A stretch of DNA of 42,477 nt from an uncultured Porphyromonadaceae bacterium (GTDB lineage Bacteria > Bacteroidota > Bacteroidia > Bacteroidales > Muribaculaceae), in the NCBI GenBank assembly GCA_902495075.1, contig CABUVO010000034.1:1-42477 (forward strand), read 5' to 3'. Positions 33,619-41,094 of the stretch are shown here, one piece after another. The notes under the pieces are model-generated. The model saw nothing but the letters and a program-made list of their open reading frames with translations. It had not been told where the DNA came from and did not search any database. How positions within the stretch are numbered: the first letter of the stretch is position 1; every line of letters begins with the position of its first letter. The translations under genes were made by a program, and so were the position numbers.

Positions 33619-33918
33619 GAACGAACCGCAAAACTAAAGGCCGATGTTCCCCAGCTCGGAGTCTTCAACTCGAAGCCGTGGGGCAAAGAGGACGAACTGA
33701 AGCAGCTAAAATCCGACCTCGCCGCACTCGACCGCAAGATAACCGCCGAACTTGCACCCAAGCATGACGAAAAGGACGGCGAGGAAGTCAAGCGCGATGA
33801 ACAACCACAGCAATCCAAGCGTGTAGATATTCCGCCGCAATCCAACTGCTCAAAAGAGTCGATGGTAGCGGAACCATCTATTAACTACATCCCTAAATAT
33901 AGCCGGCTGGGGTTATAA
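33619..33918 (+). pseudogene. Gene-tail remnant 2 (diverged copy of remnant 1)
   Basis: A 99-codon open stretch with no ATG near its start and an in-frame TAG at 33,616 just upstream. It encodes KPWGKEDELKQLKSDL, AALDRKITAELAPKHDEKDG and SKESMVAEPS, clearly the same C-terminal segment as 30,561-30,926, with a shorter variable stretch. It is the truncated tail of a larger mobile-element gene. It follows the acetyltransferase directly and is followed by a hairpin and a convergent araC gene, the same order as remnant 1. The true C-terminus ends at the TAA at 33,916. Confidence 0.75.
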
Positions 33919-33924
33919 TTGGTA

Positions 33925-33963
33925 AAAAGTGAGTATGTCAGCTTGTCTGTTATGCTCACTTTT
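33925..33963. terminator. Bidirectional hairpin after tail remnant 2
   Basis: AAAAGTGAGTAT (33,925-33,936) pairs with ATGCTCACTTTT (33,952-33,963) with one mismatch over a 15-base loop. The stem carries an A-run on the left and a T-run on the right, so it terminates in both directions. It sits immediately before the end of the convergent araC gene. Confidence 0.65.
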
Positions 33964-33964
33964 C

Positions 33965-34825
33965 TTATGTTCTATGGTTTATCCGGTATTCCTTTGGGGA
34001 ATAAGAGGTATATCGTTTGAAATACTTGCAGAAAAAAGCCTGCGAGGGAAATCCGAGCATCGAGGCTATTTCTTTTATTGTCATAGATGTATCGGTGAGA
34101 TAATTTTGCGCCACGGCAATTATAGTCTGTATTATCCATTCTATAGGAGCTGCTCCGGAAACCTGTTTGACTACAGCCGAGAAATATTTTGGACTGAGCG
34201 AGGAACGGCGTGCATAGAACATAGTGTCGTGATGATTCGCATAATTCTTTTGCAAATCCATCATGAATTTTTGGAATACAAGGTCGTGGCTGGTTGTATG
34301 CAATACCGATTTCGACTTTGTAAGATAATATCGGTTAAGCACATCGAGCATCAACGCTTCATTGCGAGACTTCAACAGAGCCTTGCAAATCGGGCGGCAA
34401 ATTTCAGTGGTGGCTATCTCTCGTTCAAGTTCATCACACTCTTTCAGATAATCCTCTACTTTCAATATAAGATTACTGAACACACTGTTTTTGATATAGA
34501 CAACCGGCTCTGATTTTATTGTTTCTATATTCTCCACACTCAATACCTGATTTATCACAGGCAATGCTTTGGATAAATCCACCTCACCCCAATAACCCTT
34601 CAAATCCCTCGAAATCTCTCTAAATACTATCTTCACAAAAGGATGGAACAGTGCAAGTGTGCCAGACTTGACGGCATGGCTTTTATTAAAGAACGAAACT
34701 GACGCAGACCCTTCCGTGCAAATGAAAAATCCACATTGGTCCAGCATAAAAAACTTTTCAGGGCTTTGCCTTATATCTTCCTCATCAATCAGATGCAGTA
34801 GTCGGGCGGGAGTATCCATAGCCAT
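33965..34825 (-). CDS. AraC-family transcriptional regulator
   Basis: The C-terminal 100 residues hold the two helix-turn-helix units (SSLSPKYFSAVVKQVSGAAPIEWIIQ and MTIKEIASMLGFPSQAFFCKYFKRYTSYSPKEYR), the AraC consensus. The N-terminal part is a sensor without recognisable ligand residues. An upstream extension to 34,867 uses a TTG and contains the -7 element TAATTTTG itself, so I prefer ATG 34,825 (about 286 aa; ATG 34,819 is next). It is transcribed away from the efflux operon and is its likely regulator. It has little sequence similarity to the other AraC protein outside the HTH, so the two modules were probably acquired separately. Confidence 0.88.
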   Translation of the reverse strand: MAMDTPARLLHLIDEEDIRQSPEKFFMLDQCGFFICTEGSASVSFFNKSHAVKSGTLALFHPFVKIVFREISRDLKGYWGEVDLSKALPVINQVLSVENIETIKSEPVVYIKNSVFSNLILKVEDYLKECDELEREIATTEICRPICKALLKSRNEALMLDVLNRYYLTKSKSVLHTTSHDLVFQKFMMDLQKNYANHHDTMFYARRSSLSPKYFSAVVKQVSGAAPIEWIIQTIIAVAQNYLTDTSMTIKEIASMLGFPSQAFFCKYFKRYTSYSPKEYRINHRT

Positions 34826-34836
34826 CTCTTTTTCGG

Positions 34837-34868
34837 CAAAATTAAGCATTTTCAACAAGTAATACAAG
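34837..34868 (-). promoter_or_regulatory. Promoter of the second araC-family gene
   Basis: On the minus strand TAATTTTG lies at 34,844-34,837 with CTTG at 34,868-34,865, a 20-base spacer. The start point near 34,832 leaves 7-13 bases before ATG 34,825 or 34,819. This is the main reason for rejecting the longer reading frame. Confidence 0.55.
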
Positions 34869-34943
34869 CATAGAAAGACTTATTTCGTACCGATTGACAA
34901 CACAATATGGGCGATTGATATTTTATGCGCCCCAAACCAGCAG

Positions 34944-34951
34944 TAACTTTG
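34944..34951 (+). promoter_or_regulatory. -7 element of the RND efflux operon
   Basis: TAACTTTG matches TAnnTTTG and lies 15 bases before the ATG at 34,967. A weak TTTT is present 19 bases upstream (34,921-34,924). The arrangement matches the element before the hydrolase operon, which fits activation by the divergent AraC protein. Confidence 0.55.
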
Positions 34952-34966
34952 CACTAAAAAAACGAG

Positions 34967-35401
34967 ATGTCAAAGGTCAACAAGATTTTCAAAGTCGATG
35001 CGTCCATGATTCCGGTATTCATTCTCCTGATTATTACCGGAATAGGCATACATATTTCATCGGAGAACGGTAACCATCATTCATGGATAATCTGGTCTGT
35101 CGTTCACGTTGTGTGTGCAGTCGCCTTCCTCATACTGGGATATTTCCATGTCAAACAACATATCGGATGGTTCAAGACCCTCCTGGAAGGGAATACCAAA
35201 GGGCGTGGGGTGACAATAGTCTTGACAGTAACAATGATAATCGAAATCCTTTCCGGAATAATTTTGCTGGCTTTTGTTGACGGCGAAGGTTCTTTCTGGG
35301 GACATTTTCATTGGATTGTAGGAATCATTCTTGCAATCATCGGAACGGGACATTACATCAAGCGTTTCCAACGGCTGAAAAAAGGTTTCCAAAACAAATA
35401 A
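34967..35401 (+). CDS. Small membrane protein, DUF4405-like (possible b-type haem)
   Basis: 144 aa with four membrane helices: SMIPVFILLIITGIGIHI, IIWSVVHVVCAVAFLILGYFHV, VTIVLTVTMIIEILSGIILLAF and WIVGIILAIIGTGHYI. Histidines sit within or at the ends of helices (IHISSENGNHH, VVHVV, FHVKQHIGW, HFHWIVG, GHYIKRF), the pattern of small cytochrome-b-like DUF4405 proteins where paired histidines may ligand haem. It starts the efflux operon, 13 bp before the adaptor gene. Its presence at the head of an RND pump is unusual and suggests redox or respiratory coupling of pump expression or activity; that is inference. Confidence 0.65.
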   Translation: MSKVNKIFKVDASMIPVFILLIITGIGIHISSENGNHHSWIIWSVVHVVCAVAFLILGYFHVKQHIGWFKTLLEGNTKGRGVTIVLTVTMIIEILSGIILLAFVDGEGSFWGHFHWIVGIILAIIGTGHYIKRFQRLKKGFQNK

Positions 35402-35414
35402 ATCCACCATAATT

Positions 35415-36449
35415 ATGAATATCAAATCACTGCTGATTGTTGGCGCAGGTTTTATGATGATGTCTGCGCTTGCATCTTGCTCCGGCAAGGAACAAAAGCA
35501 ACAGACACCGCCGGTTCGCGTCAAGACTGTTGTTGCCGCCACGGTTCCGGTAACGAATACAAACGTCTATTCCGGCACAATCACCGAAAATATGGGTACC
35601 GTGCTTAGTTTCAAGGTACCCGGAACACTTAAAACGCTTTATGTCAGCGAGGGGACAAAGGTGGCAAAAGGTCAGCTCATCGGAGAGCTTGACGCCCAAA
35701 GTCTTAAAAATATGTATGACATTTCGTTGGCTTCTCTTGCGACAGCACAGGACACCTACGACAGAATGGCTAAACTACATGCAGCGGGAACAATCACCGA
35801 CATGAAATGGGTGGAGATTGAAAACGCTCTGTCCGCCGCCAAATCCTCGGCAGCAATCGCCTTGAACAACCTGAATGATACGCGCCTGTATGCGCCTTTC
35901 AGCGGACATATATCTGAAAAGATAGCCGATATAGGTTCAACGGTAGCTCCGGCCTCGCCTGTTGTGAAACTGGTAAAAATAGAGAATGTAAAAATCACAA
36001 TCTCTGTCGGCGAGAACGAGATTTCAAAAATGTCAAAAGGTGCTGAAACTATGTTTAACGTGCCTGCACTTGGAGAACAGACATACAGATGCACGCTTAC
36101 GGACAAGAATGTAACGGCAAACCCGCTGTCGCGTACATATGAGGTAACTTTCATTTGCCCTAATCCCGAAGGGAGTCTGTTGCCGGGCATGATATGTCGC
36201 CTCTCTCTATTGGCGGATAATACAAAAGAGGCAATCACGCTCCCTGTGTCCACCGTGCTTCTTGATGACTCCAACCGCTATTTTGTCTGGACAGACAATA
36301 ACGGCCATGCAGAAAAAAGATATGTCATTGCGAAAACATATTCAGGGGAGAAGATGATTATTGAATCCGGTCTGACTGAAGGCGACAAAGTTATCGTAGA
36401 GGGACAGCAAAAGGTAAGTTCAAATACTGCAATCACCGCAATAGACTGA
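35415..36449 (+). CDS. RND efflux periplasmic adaptor (membrane-fusion lipoprotein)
   Basis: 344-aa adaptor that links the inner-membrane pump to the outer-membrane channel. The lipoprotein signal ends at SALASC with Cys22 as the anchor site. Domains in order: barrel/lipoyl half (GTVLSFKVPGTLKTLYVSEGTKVAKGQLIGELDA), an alpha-hairpin (about residues 100-140), a second lipoyl half with RLYAPFSGHISEKIADIGSTV, and the beta-barrel and membrane-proximal end (LLPGMICRLSLLADN, then GLTEGDKVIVEGQQKV). The length is typical of MdtA/AcrA-type adaptors. It is 2 bp from the pump gene, so the two are cotranslated. Confidence 0.92.
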   Translation: MNIKSLLIVGAGFMMMSALASCSGKEQKQQTPPVRVKTVVAATVPVTNTNVYSGTITENMGTVLSFKVPGTLKTLYVSEGTKVAKGQLIGELDAQSLKNMYDISLASLATAQDTYDRMAKLHAAGTITDMKWVEIENALSAAKSSAAIALNNLNDTRLYAPFSGHISEKIADIGSTVAPASPVVKLVKIENVKITISVGENEISKMSKGAETMFNVPALGEQTYRCTLTDKNVTANPLSRTYEVTFICPNPEGSLLPGMICRLSLLADNTKEAITLPVSTVLLDDSNRYFVWTDNNGHAEKRYVIAKTYSGEKMIIESGLTEGDKVIVEGQQKVSSNTAITAID

Positions 36450-36451
36450 TT

Positions 36452-39400
36452 ATGGAGGATCAGAAAATACAGAAACCTTCACTACCCCCGGTAAAGGATT
36501 CCGGGATAGTGAAATGGGGCTATCAATATCACAATGTGGTGATATTGGTGGTCTGCGTGCTGATAGCATTCGGCATTTACGCGCTTGAAAAGATGAACAA
36601 GAATGAATTTCCGGATTTCACCATCCGCGAGGGCGTTCTTGTGGCTGTCTATCCCGGTGCCACATCTGCCGAGATGGAGCAGCGCGTCATGAAGAAGATG
36701 GAGGATTATACTTTCAGCTTCAAGGAGGTCAAAAAATCCAAGACAACCTCGCGTGCCACCAACGGCATGGTGATGACATTTGTAAACCTCGACGACAATG
36801 TAAAGGACACCGATGAATTCTGGAGCAAGTTCTACATGGGGATTCCGGGTCTGAAACGTGAGTTGCCGTCAGGTGTTCTCGGAGTGGAGTTGATTTCAAA
36901 CTTCGGAGAGACCTCGGCGATTCTGCTCACAATGCAGAGCAAGGACAAGACCTACAGGGAACTCGGCGACTATATGGATCTGCTTAAAGACCGATTGCGC
37001 ACACTGCCCATTGTCGGCACAATGACCGTATATGGCAAACAGGAAGAACAGATTTCAATATATATTGACCCGAAACGACTGTCGCATTATGCCATAGACG
37101 AGAAAACTCTTGCAGCATCACTTTTCACACAGGGATTCAAGACTACCGGCGGCGATGTAAGGCTCGATGGTTATACCTCGCCTATCATAGTGCATAAGAA
37201 CGACAATTCGGTTGAAGAAATCGAGAACATGATTGTCTTCTCCACTCCTTCGGGAGATGTGGTGCGTCTTAGAGATGTTGCCGATGTAAAGAGAGAATAT
37301 CCGTCACCGGACAGTTATATCACAAACAATGATGAGAAATGTATTCTTCTCAGCATAGAGATGAAGAAGGGGCATAATGTGGTGAAACTCGGTACACAGG
37401 TGAATGCCGAACTGGAGGCGTTCCAGCAGACTTTACCCGAAGATGTGACTGTCTTCAAGATTACAGACCAGCCTAAAGTTGTCAATTCAAGCGTATGGGA
37501 TTTTCTGAAAGAGCTGCTTATTGCAGTAATAGCCGTTGTCATAGCCATCATGCTGTTGCTCCCGTTCCGCGTAGCCCTGATAGCGGCCTCGACAATTCCC
37601 ATAACAATTTTCGTATCTCTGGGATTTTTCTATGCTTTCGGCATAGAACTCAATACCGTAACGCTTGCCGTGTTGATTCTTTCGCTCGGCATGATAGTTG
37701 ACAACTCGGTGGTGATAATAGATGAATATGTTGATTTATTAGCGTCTGGAATGAATCCGATGCAGGCCACTTTGCGCAGCGGCTCGGAGTTTTTCAAATC
37801 AATATTCTCGGCCACGCTTGCCATATCGGTTACTTTCTTCCCGTTCCTGCTGACAATGAAAGGGATGTTCCGGGATTTTCTCACTGATTTTCCGTGGGCC
37901 ATCACCATCATACTTATGATTTCACTGTTTATTGCAGAATTACTGGTTCCGTTCATGCAATACCGGATAATCAAACCGGCGAAAGCCGCCGCGATGTATG
38001 AGCAATCCGGGGGTAAAAAACATTTCTCGGTCCTGTCTTTGCTTCAAGGAGGATATGACAGGCTGATAACAGTCTGTTTCAACTGGCCTAAGACTGTTCT
38101 TGCGCTTGGTGTGCTTTCCATTGCCGGAGGATGCTATATTCTCGCCAAACGACCTATGGAGATGATGCCCATTGCTGAAAGAGACCAGTTTGCGGTAGAG
38201 ATATTTATGCCGACAGGAACTTCTGTAGAACGGACAAGTGAACTCGCCGATTCCCTTGCGGCAATTCTGAGAAAAGATCCACGGGTGGTATCGGTAGCCA
38301 ATTTTCATGGTTGCAGTTCACCGCGATTCCAGACTACATACGCACCGCAAGTAGGGGGTCCCAATTTCGCGCAATTTATTGTCAACACAACCGGACACGA
38401 AGCAACGATAGAGCTGCTTAACGAATATACACCACGCTACCGTGCTTATTTCCCAGACGGTAATGTCCGTTTCAAACAGTTGAGTTATTCCAATGCCGCA
38501 TACCCTGTCGAGGTAAGAGTGTCGGGAGAAGATTTCGGTCAGTTGCAGTCTGTGTCCGACAGTATCATGTCCATAATGCGCTCAATGCCTGAACTGAACC
38601 TTATCCGCACAAGCCTCGGAACACCATTGGCTGAAGCCTACATTGTTCCGGACCGGGATAAAATGGCCCGTCTCGGACTTTCAACAATGTGGGTGGAGAC
38701 AAATCTGGCAATGAGATATGGAAAAGGACTGCCGCTTGCGACTCTTTGGGACGGCACATACAGTTCTGATGTTGTCTTGAAAACCACGACAGCCGACAGT
38801 GCGTCATATTCTATTCTTGCGGACGAACTTATACCTGTCAGCGCAGGACTTGGAAATGTACCGCTCAATCAGTTTGCGGATGTATCCCCGCGACTTGACT
38901 ACGGAGAGCTGATGCACCGCAACGGAATCCGCACAATCAGCATCCCCGCCGAAGTGGAAAGGGGCGAGAATGTGATGGCCGTTACCGACAGATTGCGTGC
39001 GAGACTTGATAAATTCGAGGTGCCGGAAGGCGTGACTCTTGTTTATGGAGGTGAATATGAAGATACGATGGAGATACTTCCTGACCTGCTTAAAGCACTG
39101 ATGCTTGCCGTGGCAATCATATTCTTCATTCTTCTCGCACATTATAAGAAGGCCGGAGTGTCCGTTCTATTGCTCGTTTCGTTGGCTTTATGTATTCCCG
39201 GTGCCGGTCTTGGTCTTGCGATACAGGGCGTTGTTCTTTCCCTGACCTGTGTGCTTGGTTTCATAAGCCTGATGGGTATTCTTGTGAGGAACGCCATAAT
39301 AATGATTGACTATGCTGAGGAATTACAGAGATATGACGGAATGAGCGTAAGGGATGCAATCTTTGCGTCAGCCCGTCGCCGTATGCGGCCGATATTCCTT

Positions 39401-39574
39401 ACTTCGGCTGCCGCTTCTATGGGCGTGATTCCAATGATGATTGGCAAGAGTCCGTTATGGATGCCGATGGGAACCGTGATATTCTGGGGTACTCTCATCA
39501 CTATGGTATTCATTCTTACTGTCATCCCCGTCGCCTATTGGAAAACACAGGAAATAAAAATTAAGAATCAATGA
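36452..39574 (+). CDS. RND efflux pump, inner-membrane transporter
   Basis: 1040-aa trimeric proton-driven exporter of the HAE-type (AcrB-like) superfamily, normal length, with two repeats of six membrane helices and large periplasmic porter loops. It starts with the amphipathic segment before VVILVVCVLIAFGIYALEKM. In helix 4 the site read as DD in AcrB is Asp417-Asn418 (GMIVDNSVVIIDEY), and the Lys of helix 10 is replaced by Arg946 (GILVRNAIIMID). Such replacements are seen in some Bacteroidetes and metal-pump relatives, so the proton relay may differ. Substrate unknown. It overlaps the channel gene by 4 bp. Confidence 0.93.
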   Translation: MEDQKIQKPSLPPVKDSGIVKWGYQYHNVVILVVCVLIAFGIYALEKMNKNEFPDFTIREGVLVAVYPGATSAEMEQRVMKKMEDYTFSFKEVKKSKTTSRATNGMVMTFVNLDDNVKDTDEFWSKFYMGIPGLKRELPSGVLGVELISNFGETSAILLTMQSKDKTYRELGDYMDLLKDRLRTLPIVGTMTVYGKQEEQISIYIDPKRLSHYAIDEKTLAASLFTQGFKTTGGDVRLDGYTSPIIVHKNDNSVEEIENMIVFSTPSGDVVRLRDVADVKREYPSPDSYITNNDEKCILLSIEMKKGHNVVKLGTQVNAELEAFQQTLPEDVTVFKITDQPKVVNSSVWDFLKELLIAVIAVVIAIMLLLPFRVALIAASTIPITIFVSLGFFYAFGIELNTVTLAVLILSLGMIVDNSVVIIDEYVDLLASGMNPMQATLRSGSEFFKSIFSATLAISVTFFPFLLTMKGMFRDFLTDFPWAITIILMISLFIAELLVPFMQYRIIKPAKAAAMYEQSGGKKHFSVLSLLQGGYDRLITVCFNWPKTVLALGVLSIAGGCYILAKRPMEMMPIAERDQFAVEIFMPTGTSVERTSELADSLAAILRKDPRVVSVANFHGCSSPRFQTTYAPQVGGPNFAQFIVNTTGHEATIELLNEYTPRYRAYFPDGNVRFKQLSYSNAAYPVEVRVSGEDFGQLQSVSDSIMSIMRSMPELNLIRTSLGTPLAEAYIVPDRDKMARLGLSTMWVETNLAMRYGKGLPLATLWDGTYSSDVVLKTTTADSASYSILADELIPVSAGLGNVPLNQFADVSPRLDYGELMHRNGIRTISIPAEVERGENVMAVTDRLRARLDKFEVPEGVTLVYGGEYEDTMEILPDLLKALMLAVAIIFFILLAHYKKAGVSVLLLVSLALCIPGAGLGLAIQGVVLSLTCVLGFISLMGILVRNAIIMIDYAEELQRYDGMSVRDAIFASARRRMRPIFLTSAAASMGVIPMMIGKSPLWMPMGTVIFWGTLITMVFILTVIPVAYWKTQEIKIKNQ

Positions 39575-40845
39575 GAGCGATAACACTTATAATATTGGTA
39601 TTGTCCGGGATGTCGGTATTCTCCCAGACAACATTGACATTGGACAAATGCCGCGAAATGGCATTGGAAAACAATGTCCGTATCCGTAACTCCCGTCAGG
39701 CTATTGTCGCGTCAAAAGAGACAAGGCGCGAGGCTTTTACCAAATACTTTCCCGAAATCAGTGCATCCGGACTGGCCTTTCAAGCTAATCACGATGTGAT
39801 GCAGTACAACGTGATGGATATGTTCACGCTCGGTCTGATTCGTAAAGGCATAAGTGGAAGTGTATCATTTACACAGCCGATATTTGCCGGCGGAAGAATT
39901 GTCAACGGCAACAAGCTGGCGGAAATCGGAGAGGCTGTTTCAGAATTGCAACTGCGTCAGTCGCGTGAAGAGGTAACGCTTACAGTGGATCAGTATTATT
40001 GGAAACTGGCCACACTTGTCGAGAGCCGCAAAACTGTAAATGAAGTAATTGCGATGCTTGATACCCTGACCTATCAGATAAACATTGCTGTTGAAGCCGG
40101 GGTAACGACTAAGAATGACCTCCTTGAAGTGACCTTGCGAAGAAATGAAATGGAGAGTGCAGCCATAGACCTTGATAACGGTATCGGATTATGCGGTATG
40201 CTTCTTGCACAGTATATAGGAATGTCCGAAGAAAATATCACTCTACCAGAAGATTTGTTCCCTATGGAAGTTCCGAACCTGTCGCAAGACATTTATCGGG
40301 ATCCCGCAAACAGCGTTTCGGCAACAGTAGGCTATCAGCTTTTGCAAGAAAAGATCAAAGGTGCTAAACTGAACGAGCGCATAGAACTTGGAAAGAATCT
40401 TCCGACCGTCGGCGTTGGCGGAGGCTGGTTCTATGAGGATATAGTAGCACAAGGTCATAACTTTGGTGCAGTGTTCCTTAGTGTATCTGTTCCTATTTCA
40501 GGATGGTGGGGCGGCAGCCATGCCATACGCAATAAGAAAGCGCAGACGCTGATGGCAAGAAACGAACTCGAAGATGCAACCCAGCTTCTTCAGATCAAGA
40601 TGAAAAACGCATGGGACGAACTGACATCCGCACACAGGAAAATGGGATTGGCAAAAGAATCAATAGCACAATCCGCAGAAAACCTCAGGATGTATGATAG
40701 TTTCTATCATGCCGGCACATCAACGATAACTGATTTGCTTCAGGCCCAGACCCTTTACCGCCAATCCCAAGACAGATATTTTGACGCCTACGCGACATAT
40801 CGCATCAAGACAATAGAATACTTGCAAGCAACCGGCCAAATATAA
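39571..40845 (+). CDS. TolC-family outer-membrane channel
   Basis: 424-aa channel component. A signal peptide (ITLIILVLSGMSVFSQ) is followed by two outer-membrane-efflux-protein repeats, each with long helices: LTLDKCREMALENNVRIRNSRQAI in the first and the C-terminal ELTSAHRKMGLAKESIAQSAENLRMYDSFYHAGTSTITDLLQAQTLYRQSQDRYFDAYATYRIKTIEYLQATG in the second, the usual closing signature. It begins inside the end of the pump gene (ATGA overlap) and is the last gene of the operon, ending before an imperfect hairpin at 40,882-40,927. Together with its neighbours it completes a tripartite pump. Confidence 0.93.
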   Translation: MRAITLIILVLSGMSVFSQTTLTLDKCREMALENNVRIRNSRQAIVASKETRREAFTKYFPEISASGLAFQANHDVMQYNVMDMFTLGLIRKGISGSVSFTQPIFAGGRIVNGNKLAEIGEAVSELQLRQSREEVTLTVDQYYWKLATLVESRKTVNEVIAMLDTLTYQINIAVEAGVTTKNDLLEVTLRRNEMESAAIDLDNGIGLCGMLLAQYIGMSEENITLPEDLFPMEVPNLSQDIYRDPANSVSATVGYQLLQEKIKGAKLNERIELGKNLPTVGVGGGWFYEDIVAQGHNFGAVFLSVSVPISGWWGGSHAIRNKKAQTLMARNELEDATQLLQIKMKNAWDELTSAHRKMGLAKESIAQSAENLRMYDSFYHAGTSTITDLLQAQTLYRQSQDRYFDAYATYRIKTIEYLQATGQI

Positions 40846-40881
40846 AATGTAATCATATTCGGATTTATATCCTGTCATAAT

Positions 40882-40927
40882 AAGAGTCAAATTGCACAAG
40901 TATTATCTTGTCCAATCTGGCTCTTTT
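40882..40927 (+). terminator. Terminator of the efflux operon
   Basis: A 19-base stem (40,882-40,900 with 40,907-40,925) has about 16 matches over the 6-base loop TATTAT and is followed by T residues. It ends the efflux transcript, about 35 bases after the last stop. Confidence 0.7.
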
Positions 40928-40960
40928 CAATAAAAATGAGCATTAGTAATGTAATAAAAC

Positions 40961-41067
40961 ATGAACAAAGTAATTATTGTAGAAGCCTCCGAAACCGACC
41001 GTCGGCTTATGACAGCTTACTGACGAGGGTTGGTTGTAGATTGATGAACTTTGTCAGGGAAGCGTAG
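40961..41067 (+). pseudogene. Frameshifted stub of a conjugative-element response regulator
   Basis: Starting at ATG 40,961 the frame reads MNKVIIVEASETDRRLMTAY then stops at 41,021-41,023. A -1 frame from 41,017 continues LLTRVGCR before stopping at 41,065-41,067. Joined, they resemble the first 25 residues (M-x-KVIIVEAS-x-x-DRRLM-x-x-LLTR-G) of a response-regulator protein I recall from Bacteroidales conjugative elements (RteB/NtrC-like). The match is from memory and needs a search. It is only a stub: everything after is lost, directly before the convergent relaxase gene, so this marks a deletion or recombination junction. Confidence 0.5.
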
Positions 41068-41094
41068 TAAGAGTTAACACGTCTTTGGTACTAC

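Noticed and set aside
33929..34513. A 194-codon frame on the plus strand opposite the second araC gene
   Set aside because: Antisense shadow of a gene with clear helix-turn-helix motifs; its translation is rich in His/Arg/Ser with no domain.
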